Source: Amblyornis subalaris (taxonomy: Eukaryota > Chordata > Aves > Passeriformes > Ptilonorhynchidae). From it: a DNA stretch of 64,000 nt. Under the pieces are notes generated by a model, which made no database searches, had not been told where the DNA came from, and saw only the letters and a list, made by a program, of their open reading frames with translations. The stretch covers positions 3,618,346 to 3,682,345 of the forward strand of contig JACAXG010000018.1 in the NCBI GenBank assembly GCA_018881555.1, read 5' to 3'. Below, piece after piece: positions 1 through 12,586 of this stretch. Both the position numbers and the translations under genes were made by a program. How positions within the stretch are numbered: the first letter of the stretch is position 1; every line of letters begins with the position of its first letter.

Positions 1-289
1 TGTTTATTCTTAAATTTTGTAATTACAACACCTCAGCACCTTTTCTCTTTCACTGTGGCCCTGATTTTCCATTCCGTCAAAATATTTTTATTCTCTTTTT
101 ATTTTCTTCCCTTAGTTTTGCATTATCCAAGGAGTCCAAAAGTCTCTTTGTTTTAATTTATATAACAAAGGGGTTAATATTCCTGATGTTTTCTCTGCTG
201 AGATGCCAAACAGGGTCACCAGATGTGATTCATAAGTTGTTCTTGCATGCGGCTTAGCAAAAGCACAGCTGTGGTTACACACTGGGGGT
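1..289. other. AT-rich unique DNA, no gene seen
   Basis: This stretch is AT-rich. It holds only short reading frames that resemble nothing known, and I see no repeat or regulatory signal in it. Confidence 0.6.
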
Positions 290-378
290 GGAGGGAAAGG
301 GGAAGAGATCCTGACCCCGCTGGAGTCAACGGGAGTTTTACTATTTACTTCCACGAGACCAGAATTTCACCCCAAGTA
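290..378. repeat. Ancient amniote dispersed repeat relic
   Basis: The segment around GGAGTCAACGGGAGTTTTAC followed by ACTTCCACGAGACCAGAATTTCACCCC resembles a partly palindromic repeat I recall as common in turtle, crocodile and bird genomes, whose core reads like GAAGTCAATGGGAGTTTTGCC and ends in a CAGGATTTCACCC-like motif. The match is seen by eye only and the copy is diverged. The family name cannot be fixed from sequence alone. A chance resemblance is possible but unlikely given both halves are present in order. Confidence 0.4.
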
Positions 379-3000
379 CTACATGGGTCTTGTTGTTTGT
401 TTTTCTTTTTTCAAAAGGATCCTTACTGTCACTATTGCTAGATTTCATAGAGATTAGATGTGAATCAAAAAGGTATTTAATTATTATTATAACNACCAAT
501 CTACAATATTAGATGACAAGTAAAATATGACTAAAACCTTTGCCTCATGACGAAACCTTGTTTTGTTAGAGAAAATGGAGAGGTTCATTCTTTTTTTCCT
601 GAAAGTACTTGTTTTCCTGAAAAAATATTTGCATCTGAATATGAGCATCAGAGAAAAATAATTTATTTTAGTTTAAGTCTTCACACATCCCCAACCGCCT
701 TGTTTTCTGCTTCAAATTTTACAATGTTTTGAAAAAATAATCTAACTTTTTGATTGGCAAGAGCAAAGATTTAATTGCCTCCAAAACTATCTGCAGAACC
801 TTACTGAACTTGGGTCCATATCTGTTTCTGAAATATAAAAAACTGAAAATTTAATAGAATCAAAGATTTAACAGACTCTTGTTCTACCATTGCTTTCCCT
901 CTAAGTTGATTCTATGTACACTTTTATTAGCTAAACACAAAAACTTAATTTAGCTAGAACTGTGGCTAAAGTAGCTTCAGAAAGTATTATAAATACAGGC
1001 ATATACGAGCAACATAATTTCAGATGAGAAAATCAGAACTAAGGCTACATTAAGAGGNAACTTAGATTTTGAAAAGGATCTTTCCTATATCAATTTCCAC
1101 CACTTTCCACTTGTGCGTAAACTAGTCTATGATGATCATTTCCTGTGGTCTTAGCTCTTCCTCCTCCTCTGTCTACAAAAGGTAAGGCTTTGATATGAGA
1201 TCATTTCATTCCTCAGTGGAAGTGGGTGGTCCATGATCTCTGTAAGTATTGGACAGGCACACACATGAGGCTGGAAATGTGGATGCATAGGGACACAGTC
1301 AGCCTGAATTACTAGTTGTCTTCTTGTACTTGAATTCAACTACAAGATCATAGATGGCAAAGCAGCTAGACATGTTCATCTCCTTTACAGAGCTTTATAA
1401 ACTACAGTGACATTTCTTCTGCTTCTCTTGTCTTGGCTTTAACAGGATTGAATAAAATTCATTGACAACAAAGACAGCTATTTCTCGACAATCAAAATTT
1501 TCTGTTCAAAAATTACAGCCTGATGGGAAAAATGCAGTCCATCTCAGAATACTTTCATAAAACAAACATTAGTACATTTCAATATCTTTTATATATTCAC
1601 TAATTTACTTTACATGCAAACATCAGTACAATGTTTTCATCTCAGTAATCAGGATGGTCTTCTTTCAAACAGACACAAATGCAACCAACCCTCATTAGAC
1701 AGTTGCTGAAGGGCAATCATATTATCTTTCTTAACCATGTCCCAGGTAACTGCAATGACCTGAAGGCAGTTGCTGGCAGTTTCACCAAAGAATGTGAAAA
1801 CTGTAGTATTTGCTTCCAAAGTTTGATTTTCTAAGATCATTGAAGAAATATGCACGTTTTATACATATTATGTCTTCACCAGTATATTAAACATGCATAT
1901 AGCTGTTCTGACTCCATACCACTAAACTTTCTAGACTTTGAAAAAGAAATTACCTAATGCAAACTGCCTGCTAATCCTGGACCTTTGTTAAATTCCAGGT
2001 TGAACCTAGGAACTGCTTGAGAAAATTGCATGCTCACCAGGGCCAAAACCATCCAGGTACTGTTCTAGCAATTTAGCAATGTAGATGTCTGAGTTTCAGT
2101 ATCCAGGAAGTTCCTTGGCTCTGTTTAATTTCATAATAGAGGTGGAACTGGCATTTGCTTATGTACATGCACCTTTTCTATGACATAATAATGTATCNAT
2201 TTCAATATTTCAGTAATATTCTGCATCACAGTGAACACCAAACCGAATCCAAATATCCCTTTCCCCACAAACTACATAAAAATTACTTCACAATTACCCA
2301 AAATCAAGTCACTACTTAACCAGATGGGATATTTTTAATGTTCTGAAGTTCAGTGGATAAAATAATCTTTGGCTCTTACGTAGGACCATTCATCCAAGAA
2401 TTTCAAGGAACTTGGAGGGACTAAATAAGGAAAATGTTTCCTTTGGGAGCATCTGGAAGACTGTAAAAAGAAAGCAGTTCAAATCATTAGAAAAGTTATT
2501 AACAACAAGGACGAAACCTGCTTCCAACAGAACTGTTAGGTTCTGATGTGTTGCATTTTTGTTGCTGCACTAGTTTTGTCAGGAAATAACAATTCACACT
2601 TCCTTCTTTATAATAAATATTTTGCAATCATGCAGGCAAATGTAATGTCTTAGTTGNTACTTTGCACTCTGAAAATTTATTGAACAATTAAGACAGGACA
2701 GTGTAAAAGGCTTTGAGATGTTGCCCATCAGTCTGGTATCTGAGCTCACCACGGAGACATGGAGTGCAGAAGGAGGAAATACTTCATCCTCCACTCATCT
2801 GGGGCAGATGAATCTGTTATAGTGCCCAGAAGAGGGATTTTGAAAGGTATTTATATGTGTTCTGATGTAAGATTTTATTGCTAAAACATTTTATTCTAGC
2901 TCTGGACACTGTCAGCCTCCAGTTCAGTCTGACATTTTGTGGCAGGAAGGACCACGCTAAGATCCTGTCCAGGAAGGCTGAGTTTCCAGTGCCTGATCAT
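379..3000. other. AT-rich unique DNA, no gene seen
   Basis: About 2.6 kb of AT-rich sequence with only short open frames (at most about 70 codons) on either strand. I found no recognisable exon, transposon end or RNA gene. Single undetermined bases occur at 494, 1058, 2198 and 2657. Confidence 0.55.
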
Positions 3001-3260
3001 TGGCATCAGCGACTGCCTAGATGCGTCATCCCTGAAAGAGTTATTGCCTGGTGGTGGGTGGAGGAGCAGGTAATCTCTGAGGACAGGAGGGAAGGTGGCA
3101 AATAAGCAGTGGTGGCACATTGCATCAACCCAGGAAGACGTTCAACTCCGCTCCCAGTGAGGTCATGGCAGTGGATAAGTGGAATGAGCCTCAGCCCAGG
3201 CAGTAGAAGCCAGATTTTATTTTCTGTTGAAGCTTTTACCTCACAAATCCATAGCAAGTC
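3001..3260. other. GC-richer block, nature unknown
   Basis: This block is visibly richer in G and C than its surroundings and opens several overlapping short frames on both strands (2878-3105 plus, 2896-3120 minus, 3006-3257 minus, 3109-3456 plus). None of the translations resembles a known protein. It could be an unannotated noncoding exon, an old unrecognised repeat or just local composition. Confidence 0.25.
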
Positions 3261-3841
3261 ATCTCCTCACCAGGAATTTTTCCAAGGGAGGGAGCAGAGG
3301 GCTGGTTCTCAGTTTAACAAATGCATATGTCTGGACAACTCCTATTTGAGTCACTTGTTTTTCTTTTTTCCCCTCTTGCCTTTCTATAGCAATGTCACTG
3401 TTATTGCCTCTGTGTGTGCACATGCACGTATTATATACAAACCCTCACTTTTGTAGGTAGTGTGCTTCTCTTCAGAAGCTACCCAAAGCCGGGAGCACAT
3501 GGACACTCACCGCACATGCAGTGTTTTCTGCACAGCACAGAGATGCTCCAACCCAGCCTTGAACCAGGCAGCTTGGGCAGCATATGTATTCTGGCTTGAC
3601 AGACAGAAAACTTAATAAATTTCAAATGTGTAATCACACACTACCTACCTAAAATTCTCCCAGTTATTTCACTTTAGAGATTTATGTTTTACTGGCTTCC
3701 AACATCGCATTTTCTCTGTCCATCTTAAATGGCTTCATAAGACTACCTTTCCAACAACAGAAATGAATAAGGTAAAGCAAGTTCTACCAGTGCAGGTTAT
3801 AAAACAACTCAAAAATGTTAGTAGTTCGGACCAGACTTCTG

Positions 3842-3901
3842 AAAAAAAAAATTTAAATAAATAAATATATATATATAGAGTGTGTGTATGTGTGTGTGTA
3901 A
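3842..3901. repeat. Composite A-rich/(TA)n/(TG)n microsatellite
   Basis: A run of A passes into AAATA units, then TA dinucleotides, then TG dinucleotides with one TA interruption. This is a typical compound simple repeat and is expected to be length-polymorphic. Confidence 0.9.
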
Positions 3902-5689
3902 TATGTATAAAAATAATCGTCCTTATTATTAACAGTACATTATTAATGAGAAAAACATAACNAAAATGTAGTCTATGATTTCAGGTTTCATTTGACTTTC
4001 ACCAAAATGTATAGTCCATTTTTAATCTCTCTTTTTTCATGCTTTTGTCAGACATTTCTCTTTCAAATGTATGACATTTAATCAGTGTTAAAGGTTATGG
4101 AGTGATTTGCATTTTGATCTCCTTGTTTTACTCGTTTGTACAATTCTAGAAACTGCTTATCACAGCATGCATTTCCCAGCCTTGTTTTGTGCCTGAATTT
4201 TACAATAATTTTATCTGCAACTGTTCAGCCTTTTTTTTGCAAAAACAAAATAGATGAACATTACAATGTGTATGGCAACACATGAAGTAGGGCACCACCA
4301 GCAACTCTTTAGGTGTCAAGTTTCACATGGCAAAGAACTAAACAGTGGAAGTTTTGAACACAAGGCACTGTGAAGGCCAAAGATTAAAACTGAGATAAAG
4401 GACTCAGACAATCTCCCAGGGGATCCATTTCTTGGGTAATCACTAGCTGACATGATCTAAGACTGGATCAATTTGTATTCTCTTCTTCCCCTGTGGATTT
4501 GCTAGTGGCTACTGTCAGCATCAGTATAACTTTAATTGAAAGGGTTCTTCGAAGTGTTACATTTGGCTTGAAAAGAGCCATCATTGGGTAACGTGCCTAT
4601 ATAAGATAACTTCCGTGGCTAAAAATAGACCTGCTTGAAAGAGTAACAATGAAATATGATGAATAACAGTGGGGTCATGGAAGACATAAATTCTAGAAAC
4701 AGACTTCATAAGTGAAGGATAATGTTTAACAGGATAAAGTTTTATAGCATCTGACAAGCTCTTAAATGGCCTAAATACTTATGAATCATTTAAAATATCT
4801 GTGGCCAAACATGAGGATTCATTTTTAAGCTCTGAAATTTCTCTGCCAGTATTTTTGTATGAAATTTCATAATCTGTAACCAGGTTTGCTGAGTCCAACA
4901 GGTATGTGCTCAGTGCAGTGGTTTTTCCATTACACGCTTCAGGAAGCCCTATAAATATCAATCCGGATGACTTACAAAGTAACCTGAACACACTTAGATT
5001 AAATACAGACTATTGAGTAAGGCCTATCAAGGCCATTAATTATTGTTAGGTGGTGTCACAACCCACACCCCTCTCCTTGGATGACTAAGGATTCCTCTGC
5101 GATTTCCAAAAACCATGGGGGGGGGAACTTTTACCCCATAAGACTCCTCCATGATGGCAGGAGATATTAATGTGCACTAGGCGAGACAGTTCTCATGGAC
5201 GGCATTTTGAGGGGGCTACCATCAGAGATACTATGATAGGAAAGGACAGGTATTTGTATTGCTGCATCTCATTTTCCAATCTGTCAATGAGTTTTTCAAC
5301 CTGAGTGGCCCCATCAAATTTTTTCCAAATGTAGTGTGTATTACACTCTGAAATTCACCTCTGCTTATTTAGGGAATCCCGTCATATTTCCTGACATACT
5401 TACTGGGAAAGAAGCAGAAAAGACAGAAGGTTCCCGTAAAATAACAAGGTCAACTTCAAATGAGAGTACTGACTGAGGAAAATCTAGGAAAAGTAAAATA
5501 TTTGCCAATAGTTGGAAAGAGAAAACACGTTTCATGTGATGCTTTGTTGGTGGTGGTGGTTCAGCACTCAGGAAGAAGGTTAGGTATGATAAATTAATTT
5601 CAAACAGGTGACCACACAGCATGTACCCAAAACAGTCCCAGTTATTACTGTCAACTATTTCTGCCTGGTTTGGGGAATGTGGTTTAGTG
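3902..5689. other. Unique DNA, no gene seen
   Basis: AT-rich sequence without a recognised gene. A nine-G run lies at 5117-5125. The minus-strand frame 4779-4991 contains the peptide string NGKTT, but the spacing does not fit a Walker A motif (no Gly or Ala four residues before GK), so I do not call it. The minus-strand frame 5365-5751 overlaps the CR1 end that follows and is not a gene. Confidence 0.5.
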
Positions 5690-5780
5690 GTGAACATGGT
5701 GGTGGTGGTAGGAGGATGGTTGGACTCCATGATCTTGGAGGCCTTTTCCAACCTTGACTATTCAATGTTTCATGGTTCTG
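5690..5780 (+). mobile_element. CR1 LINE 3' end fragment
   Basis: The order GGTTTAGTGGTGAACATGG, then GGTTGGACTCCATGATCTTGG, then CCTTTTCCAACCTTGACTATTC matches the well-known 3' untranslated end of avian CR1 elements in plus orientation. The terminal ATTCTATG-type repeats are decayed (ATTCAATG, TTTCATGGTTCTG). A GTGGTGGTGGTA simple-repeat expansion lies inside the copy at about 5698-5710. The copy is 5'-truncated, as nearly all CR1 insertions are, and is not functional. Confidence 0.88.
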
Positions 5781-6734
5781 TTACCTTGTGGAGGGGGATC
5801 CTTAGACTTTTTTTCTTTAATTTCATTTTTCTGTGTTTTCTCAACTTGTGTAAACTTTAATTCTTATTAGAGTTATCAATCACAAGAGTGATCTGAAAGT
5901 GGATCAACATAGAAGTACCTGAGTTGTGCAAAAAAGAGGAATGGAGAGTAGGAAAAAAATGTTAATTTTTGTTTGGGCACAGTTACNTGATAAATCATAG
6001 TCTCTGTTATATATAATACACAAAGGGACTGGTCATAGTAAATGTATAGAGTTTAAACCTGAATGAAAAACGTTCCTTGATTTCAGAAACCTTCAAAGAA
6101 TTAAAAAATGATCCTGTTCTATCTTTAAAATGTTGTATAAAAATGTGATTATCATCATTGTTTCCCTGTGAAAACATGCAAATTCTTGTCTATTCATGTA
6201 GGAATATCATTTAGCTTCCAGCAGGTATGTGAATATAAGTATTCTTGAATGTAAAAGTCTCGTATTCAAGTCACTACTTTTAACTAGCTTTTTGGTGGAT
6301 TGGTCTCAGTGACTCCTGCTGGAGAAAATTAAATAACCCCTGCACTGGGAAACTGAACCTTGCTTTGTTCCTTCCTATGTGAGTACAAGTTGGTTATTTT
6401 TCTACAGTTGGTAAGTCTCTGTCTGATTTTGACACAAATATAATCAAAACCGAAAACACTTCAAAGTTTGTTTGTTTTCCCTTGCACTTCCTTTTTTTTT
6501 CCTTATATAGAGAAAAATTTATTTAAACAGTATTTTTAAAATAGTCCCAGAAAATTCTAACCAAATTGGCTCTCAAAATGAACATATGTATTTCAGTGGA
6601 GCTGAACCACAGTTACCGATGGAAAAGACAATATCAATAAATAAATTGGCCTTTCAAATAACGCAATTGTTAAAAGAAAATCTTCCAAGAATCCTGCGCA
6701 AGGTAGAAAAATGCAAATAACTTAGAAATAGTAG
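5781..6734. other. AT-rich unique DNA, no gene seen
   Basis: No gene, RNA or transposon end was recognised. Several T and A homopolymer runs are present, for example around 6491-6500. Confidence 0.55.
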
Positions 6735-6777
6735 GGAGAACAAGGAGAAGGAGGAGGAGGAGAAGGAGGAGGAGGGA
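6735..6777. repeat. (GGA)n/(GAA)n purine microsatellite
   Basis: The plus strand is an uninterrupted purine tract of AGGAGAAGGAGGAGG-type units, about 43 bases long. Such homopurine tracts can adopt non-B DNA structure; that is general knowledge and not evidence of function here. Confidence 0.92.
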
Positions 6778-7503
6778 ATGGTAACCTACATGAAGCTGAG
6801 GAAACATTTTCTATATGTCTGAAATAAGGTGAGAAAAAAAGTAGGGAGTTTCCTACTTAAGCCTTAAGTGAATGCAATAATATAGTATAGCAGCACCAAG
6901 GCTGAGAACTTCATTTTCACTTCAGGTCTAGAAGAGAGTTACTTTGGAGTGTTATTATTCCCAAATCTCTCAGGAGAACTGTGGCAGACAGGACTGGGCC
7001 TACAATCTTGAATGCCATTATTTGAATCTGTCTTTTCTGTGTCACACTGGTTTGAGTGTATATAGTATATTACCCTTAATTAATTGAGTGTTTATGTGTT
7101 AAAAAGTTATTCACTTGTGCAGANAGAGATTTGCCTGGATTTATGATGGGAACATTTTATAACAGCAGCATGTGTTTCCCTACAATTTGTATAGGTTCAT
7201 TCATTTTAATTTTTCCTGATGTTTTGCCTACCATATTATTAACTTCCCCAAAGCAATGAAATAGCAGCTTGTCTTCTCACAGCAGAAAAACGAGAGGAAT
7301 AATTATGAATGTGGAAATCCCAGTGAAAACATGCTTCTATTGAAAGGGCCTAGTGGTCCAAATAGAAGCCTGCTGGATTTATGAAGTCTATAAAAAAAGC
7401 AAACATACAGAAAAACAGATGCTTTTTTGCTTCCAAAAATCTTGGAAGTCCTACACTTAGGAAAAAAAGGGGGAAGGGAGGAGGAGGAGAGAATGTTACA
7501 TTT
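6778..7503. other. AT-rich unique DNA, no gene seen
   Basis: No feature was recognised apart from a short purine-rich patch, AAGGGAGGAGGAGGAGAG, just before the CR1 copy that follows. Confidence 0.55.
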
Positions 7504-7603
7504 ATCATAGAATCATAGAATCGTTTAGGTTGGAAAANACCTCTAAGGTCATCAAGTCTGCTAACCGAGCACTGCCAAGTCCAGCACTAAACCATGTCCC
7601 TAA
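7504..7603 (-). mobile_element. CR1 LINE 3' end fragment
   Basis: The plus-strand text begins with two copies of the ATCATAGA-type terminal repeat, which is the reverse complement of the avian CR1 3' terminus. GTTTAGGTTGGAAAANACCT, TCTAAGGTCATCAAGTC and AGCACTGCCAAGTCCAGCAC follow in consensus order. The element therefore runs on the minus strand with its 3' end at 7504. It is broken after ACCATGTCCCTAA near 7603, where the family would continue with GCGCCACATC. Only about 100 bp is retained. The well-preserved terminal repeats suggest a fairly young or slowly decayed copy. Confidence 0.95.
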
Positions 7604-7611
7604 CATGGTTT

Positions 7612-9724
7612 ATGCCATTATTAACAAAAATTTATATTTTATTATAGGCTACAAAGTCTGAATAAATCATAAAAATTTCAAGTCTTTGCCATGCATAACT
7701 GTTTAATCATTTGCAAGTGTTCTTTTCAAAATGTAAGAGTTTGTGAGCACAGCATTTGATTTGTTGCTCCTTCAGTAGCAAAATCACCTTTGCTTCGAAG
7801 GGATTGCTGTTTAGGACTCTTTGCATCCAAGAATTTACAATAATGGGAAAATTAATAGCATTCACTGATGGTGGTAGGGGAAATTTTTTTCCAGGCTGTC
7901 AGTGAGGAGGTAGAGGGAAAGNCTGTGAAATCAATTCCAGAAAATGTTGTGGATCACTGGTTATTTTACAAAGATCCAAAGATGACAGGACCACCACAGT
8001 CATTTGTGTTTATTGTTCAAGAGGGTGCTTTTTTGGACCATCCCTACCAAAACCAATCTCATTCAACAAAAAAGTAAGGGGGGTTGAGGGGACCAAAAAA
8101 GCAGGAGGCAGAGTAAGCAATGAGCCCTCTCCAAGCCCTGCTTGAGGATAGCCTGTCCTAGCACTGCCCCGGCCCTACCCCTAGCTTAGGCACTTTGTAT
8201 TATTACATGTGCACTCTTCATTGTTTTTTCTCACAACAACCCGGTCTGCTTCTGCACTCTGTCGTCCGGGTGGCCACTCATAAAAAATGTGATTTACATT
8301 CTTCTTTCACTCTCACCACCTTTTCACTTCCTGTTGCTTCTGCAGCCCATGCTTTGCTTGCCTTTTCTGTTCTTTTAATCTAAAAACTGAATTTATATAC
8401 ATTTTATGTTTTTTAGTATTACATGTTTGTGCACGCAGCAAAGGAAAATATTGAACATCGTCATCAGAATTGTCACAGATTTCTTTTAAAGATAATGTAT
8501 AGATAATAAATTATTCAAACAATGAAAAGTATAAAATATTACTTTCCTGAAGGTGACAAAGCAATTCAAAATAAAAGCAAATAATTTTATCTCAGTTGCT
8601 TCCAATCATGTTCCAAAATTTTTCACACCTAAAAATCATTACATCTAAAATATTATTACTCTTGGGCTACAACAGCATCCTTTGCAACAGGTAGAAACTC
8701 CTTTCAATGTCATTGAAAAGCTGAGAAAAACAGTGCAAGAAAGCTAAAGACTGGAGGTGCCGTGGGGTGACAGTGGCTCTGATACATGAAGTCATGGAGC
8801 TTGAAAACATGTGCTCACCTTTTGCCAGGACCAAACCTCAAACAGCCAAATTCAAGTCTTTTGAAAGAGTTAAGACAATTTACCCCTACTGAGGAGCTGT
8901 CCCAGTGAATATAAATCCATGCCATAGCAGAATAAAAGGGTCATTTTGTGCTAATTCAGTCCCANTCAGCAGCAAAGCCTGAGCAGAAAGATCTGTCATC
9001 AAGTCAAAGCTCTCTGACTGGCTGTACAATTTTTGCTGTAAATCTCACAGATTCTCATAAAAGCAGGCCCATCATGAGTTCTCATTGGACGCTAGAAGTA
9101 GCCCTTAGCATTTGAAGAAATAGGCAGCAGATATGGCTATTTGTTCTTTGTTCCCCTCTCTGCCTTAAATTCAGATCCTGTTTTCTATATTAGGGGTAAG
9201 GAAAGAAAAGTTATTAACTGGAAGAATATACGAACAAGTGAAGAGATTCAGAGTCCAAGTATGCACAAAAGATTGGCTGCTCCCCCAGAATTTATTTAAA
9301 TTTACCTTATTTTTTTTGCAGAGGTAAATAACGATACATCATGCCCGGAGTCTTCCAAGAGGAAAAGCAATCCTCTTCTGTTCCCCACTCCCCAAAGGAA
9401 GCCTGCTGTCTTACCCGAACATTTTTTTGTAAAGGATAAACAGTTCCAAAACCATCAGTCTTCCAGGCACACACCTTTTAACTGCACTGTGCTTTTCATC
9501 TGCCCTCAGCACAGCTGAAAGGGAGCACAGCCCCTGCAGCTTCAGGTGTCTGAAAAGGTTCAGAAAGGTGCCAAAGCCAGATCTGCTCCACACATACAAA
9601 ACAAATGTTTCGATATTCTCACCTCACCATTACTTCTCTGCAAGATGATGAAAAAGCCTACACCTATTTCAGTGCTCAACACTGAATAACTTTACCCTGG
9701 GAGGCATGCCATGAGCTCAGGGCT
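7612..9724. other. AT-rich unique DNA, no gene seen
   Basis: About 2.1 kb without a recognised gene or repeat. Short frames at 7868-8077 and 8195-8383 (plus) and 9411-9599 (minus) resemble nothing known and are likely random. The 8085-8190 part is somewhat GC-richer. Confidence 0.5.
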
Positions 9725-9835
9725 TGCAGTCAGCAACTTCTGGCTTCTCATCCCAGCTCTTACACTGAGGTACAAGATGAGACTGGGGTAGTCTTTCTGT
9801 GAAAATCTGTCATATGTTCCTCAGCTGTATGAGAG
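9725..9835 (+). repeat. Possible MIR-like SINE relic
   Basis: The string CTCATCCCAGCTCTTACACTGA followed about 65 bp later by GTTCCTCAGCTGTATGAGAG resembles two landmarks of the ancient MIR SINE (the AATCCCAGCTCTGCCACT and CCTCAGTTTCCTCATCTGTA regions) in the right order and roughly the right spacing. The copy is strongly diverged and the call needs a profile search. Confidence 0.3.
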
Positions 9836-12523
9836 AGTTCCTTGTTTTTCACAACTGGTTGGGGAATTAGTTAATTCTGTGGGAGGGAAGGGGACAATTA
9901 TATAGGTGATAACAGTTATTCCTTTATAATAGGAAGAAATGGGGAAAAATGCTTCAAACTCAGGAATAACAAACTATTTTTAGTATAACAGCACCAATAC
10001 CACTTGTGTGACTTAAAAAACATCAAGGCAATTAAAAGATATTTTTAGTCAGCTCTCATGCTTATTTTGTAAAAAAGTGACGAGAGACTCCTGTTTAAAC
10101 CTACATCATAAATTACTACAATAAAGTGATTAACTTAATTGCCAGACAGCATAGCTAACATAATGGCTATGTTCACTGGGATTATATCAAATGATTTGGT
10201 GGACTTTAGCTTCTATTTTATTTGAGTTACAGAAACACTATAAAGAAATAGACATGAAAAAGTCTGTTGGTGGAAAACAAGGCAAGGGAAAAAGAAGAGG
10301 TTTAAATGTGCCCAGACAGAGTACATGACAGAATTTTAAATCAAACTTAAGTTTCCCTACCTCCTGCCCAACCTTCTTAGCTTTGGAATTGCCTTGGTAC
10401 AAAATGTTAGTACTGCTAAACTACTAGATTTAAGCTTTAGCTAGCATATTTGTGTTATGTTACACTTCTGCAAAACAGTGAATGTCATTTAAAGGACTTT
10501 CTCCAAATCAAGGTACAGCAAGTACGCACACTTACAACCATAAGCCAGGGAACAAGGGCTCTCACTCATGGTTAATGGCTCTAGTCACTGGGCTGCAAAG
10601 CAGAGAAAAATAAGTAAAGTCTTCAGAAGGATACTGAAAGATTTATAAAATCATGTAGGAAAGAAAGGGAAAACATTCAGAATCTCTCCATGGAGAAAAA
10701 GAAAAAAAAGGAAAAATAATCAGAAGCAGCAAGTTCAGTGGTTATCAGGACTAAAATGAACTTTTTCTTCTCTGCTTTGAAAAACCTTCAAATATAACAA
10801 ATATTCCTCAGACTGAAACCTCTTTGATTTTAAAAGTTTCCCAGTGTCTTTCTTAAGTGTTTTGTTTTAAATGATGAAGTTTTAATAAATAGTGGACACA
10901 TAATAAGCTTCTGTGGGATTTGGACTTTATCCCACAAGTGAGAGGAAGACCTCATAACTCAAAGAGTGATGAAGCCGCAAGAGACTTATGAAGGTTTTTC
11001 CGCACTAGTGGGATTAATTCCATATTCCACAGATGCCCATTATATAGAGGTTCTCTGTTTATACTGCAAGGAGGTAAAAAGCTTTTTTTTTTTTATTAGA
11101 TTAAAATGTCAGAGTTGACTATAAATGTCTTAGTCAGAAGAGTAAAAGAACAGCTGCTTTGTGGTGTCACAAAACATCCAGAAAACAGTGACTTAGTTAG
11201 CGGAGAGACACGCATTGAAAATGGTTTTTGTAGCAAGGAGGCATCACTACACATCACTTGCTCCCTCTAACAGTGTTCTCACTTTCTGCAGTAGGGAAAG
11301 GAGCCCTTATCTTTTGGAGAAGATCTGTGAATTGGTTTTCTTCATCACTTCCAGCATTCAAGTCCCTATTTCTACTGGTCTCGGGCTTTGCTGCTTCGTA
11401 ATATTGACAGGTCTCCCCAATACGCCGACATCACTGACAAAGAAAAAAGTGAACTTACAGAAAAATAAGCTGTCCCACTTTGACTAAAATGAACCTTCAG
11501 TTCAACCCCTTGCAACTCTAGAAAACCACTGAAACTAAGATGACTATGTCCTGGTAACAAGGAGTATATTCCACATGAACCAGCGATGCATTTGCTCAGC
11601 AAAACCCCCAAAGACTGCCTGTTCTGATGTTAGACTACTGCCTTGNTGCCATATGCCATTTTTATATGGCAATTCTCCTCTCCGTCCTGAAGTATTTCAA
11701 GACTGGATATAACCCTAAGCATAAGAAAAAATCAGATTCNTGTATTCACATAATCTGTTTTCTCAGAGATATTTGCCTTTTAATAAAACACTGTTTATCT
11801 TCAAAACAGGAAGGGTCTAAAGCACAAATTTTAAAAACAGATTTTGGCTTTGATTTTAAGACAATAAGCTTTCATTAAGAGACTGAGTTCTCTACAATAC
11901 TAACTTGCAAATTAAAACTCACATTGTTCACTGTTATTGTAGAATCCTCTGTATTTTTCATGACATTAGGCAAAACATTTTGGTTTATGTGGGGCATAAA
12001 CATTCAAAGTAACTTCTGACCGTATGTGCACTGTGATGTGTAAGCCCTGAAGCAATGGATCTCTCTGGATTGCATTCAGCACAGAGCAAGCTGCCTGTAA
12101 ACACTGTATCATTCTGCTCAGCTTTTAAATACCTGGGAAAATCTGTCCTCATTTATTAAACCTGGTCGCTGCTTATGGGTTCAACTGAAACCTGCAGCTT
12201 GAAATATCCAAGTAAGAGGGCCATGCCTGTGTTTCAAAAACCAAGCAGCTATTTCAGAATGAACTCTTGCCATAACCACAGAGCACAGACCTGCAGTGAA
12301 GACTGGAGTCAGGGGCCATCTGGCACGGGGTTGCAGAAATCCAGATGATCCTGCTGGTTAGTGTCGATAGTGCTGGGCAACGGTGAGAACACACCCTTCT
12401 TTAATACTCTGTCTGATGCTCCTTTCAGAAGAGCCTGCTGAGGTGCCCAGGCTGTGGTCCGGTTCCTGTTGCCCGATGGAGAACTGGTGAGCCACGCAGG
12501 GTGGGCTCCCTCCCTGCTAGGAA
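9836..12523. other. AT-rich unique DNA, no gene seen
   Basis: About 2.7 kb without a recognised exon or repeat. The frames at 11215-11487 (plus) and 11372-11611 (minus) overlap on opposite strands and neither resembles a known protein. The minus-strand frame 12309-12755 spans the simple repeat that follows and is not credible as a gene. Confidence 0.5.
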
Positions 12524-12586
12524 GGGGGGGGAGAAGAAGGTGGGGGGGGGAAACAAAAACCAAACACAACAAAACAAAACAAAATG
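12524..12586. repeat. G-run pair followed by CAAAA-type simple repeat
   Basis: Two G homopolymers (eight Gs at 12524-12531 and nine Gs from 12542) flank a short purine spacer. An A-rich tract of AACAAAAACC and repeated ACAAA units follows, to about 12586. The purine strand changes from G-rich to A-rich across the tract. Confidence 0.85.

Noticed and set aside
908..918. GATTCTATG at a possible CR1 3' end
   Set aside because: None of the upstream CR1 landmarks (CCTTTTCCAACC and similar) is present, so it is a chance octamer.
4580..4615. ATTGGG followed by CTATATAAGATAAC, a promoter-like combination
   Set aside because: No transcript, CpG context or downstream exon supports it. TATATAA strings are common in AT-rich DNA.
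4779..4991. Minus-strand frame whose peptide contains NGKTT, suggestive of a P-loop
   Set aside because: The residue four positions before GK is not Gly or Ala, there is no Walker B or other NTPase context, and the frame is only 70 codons.
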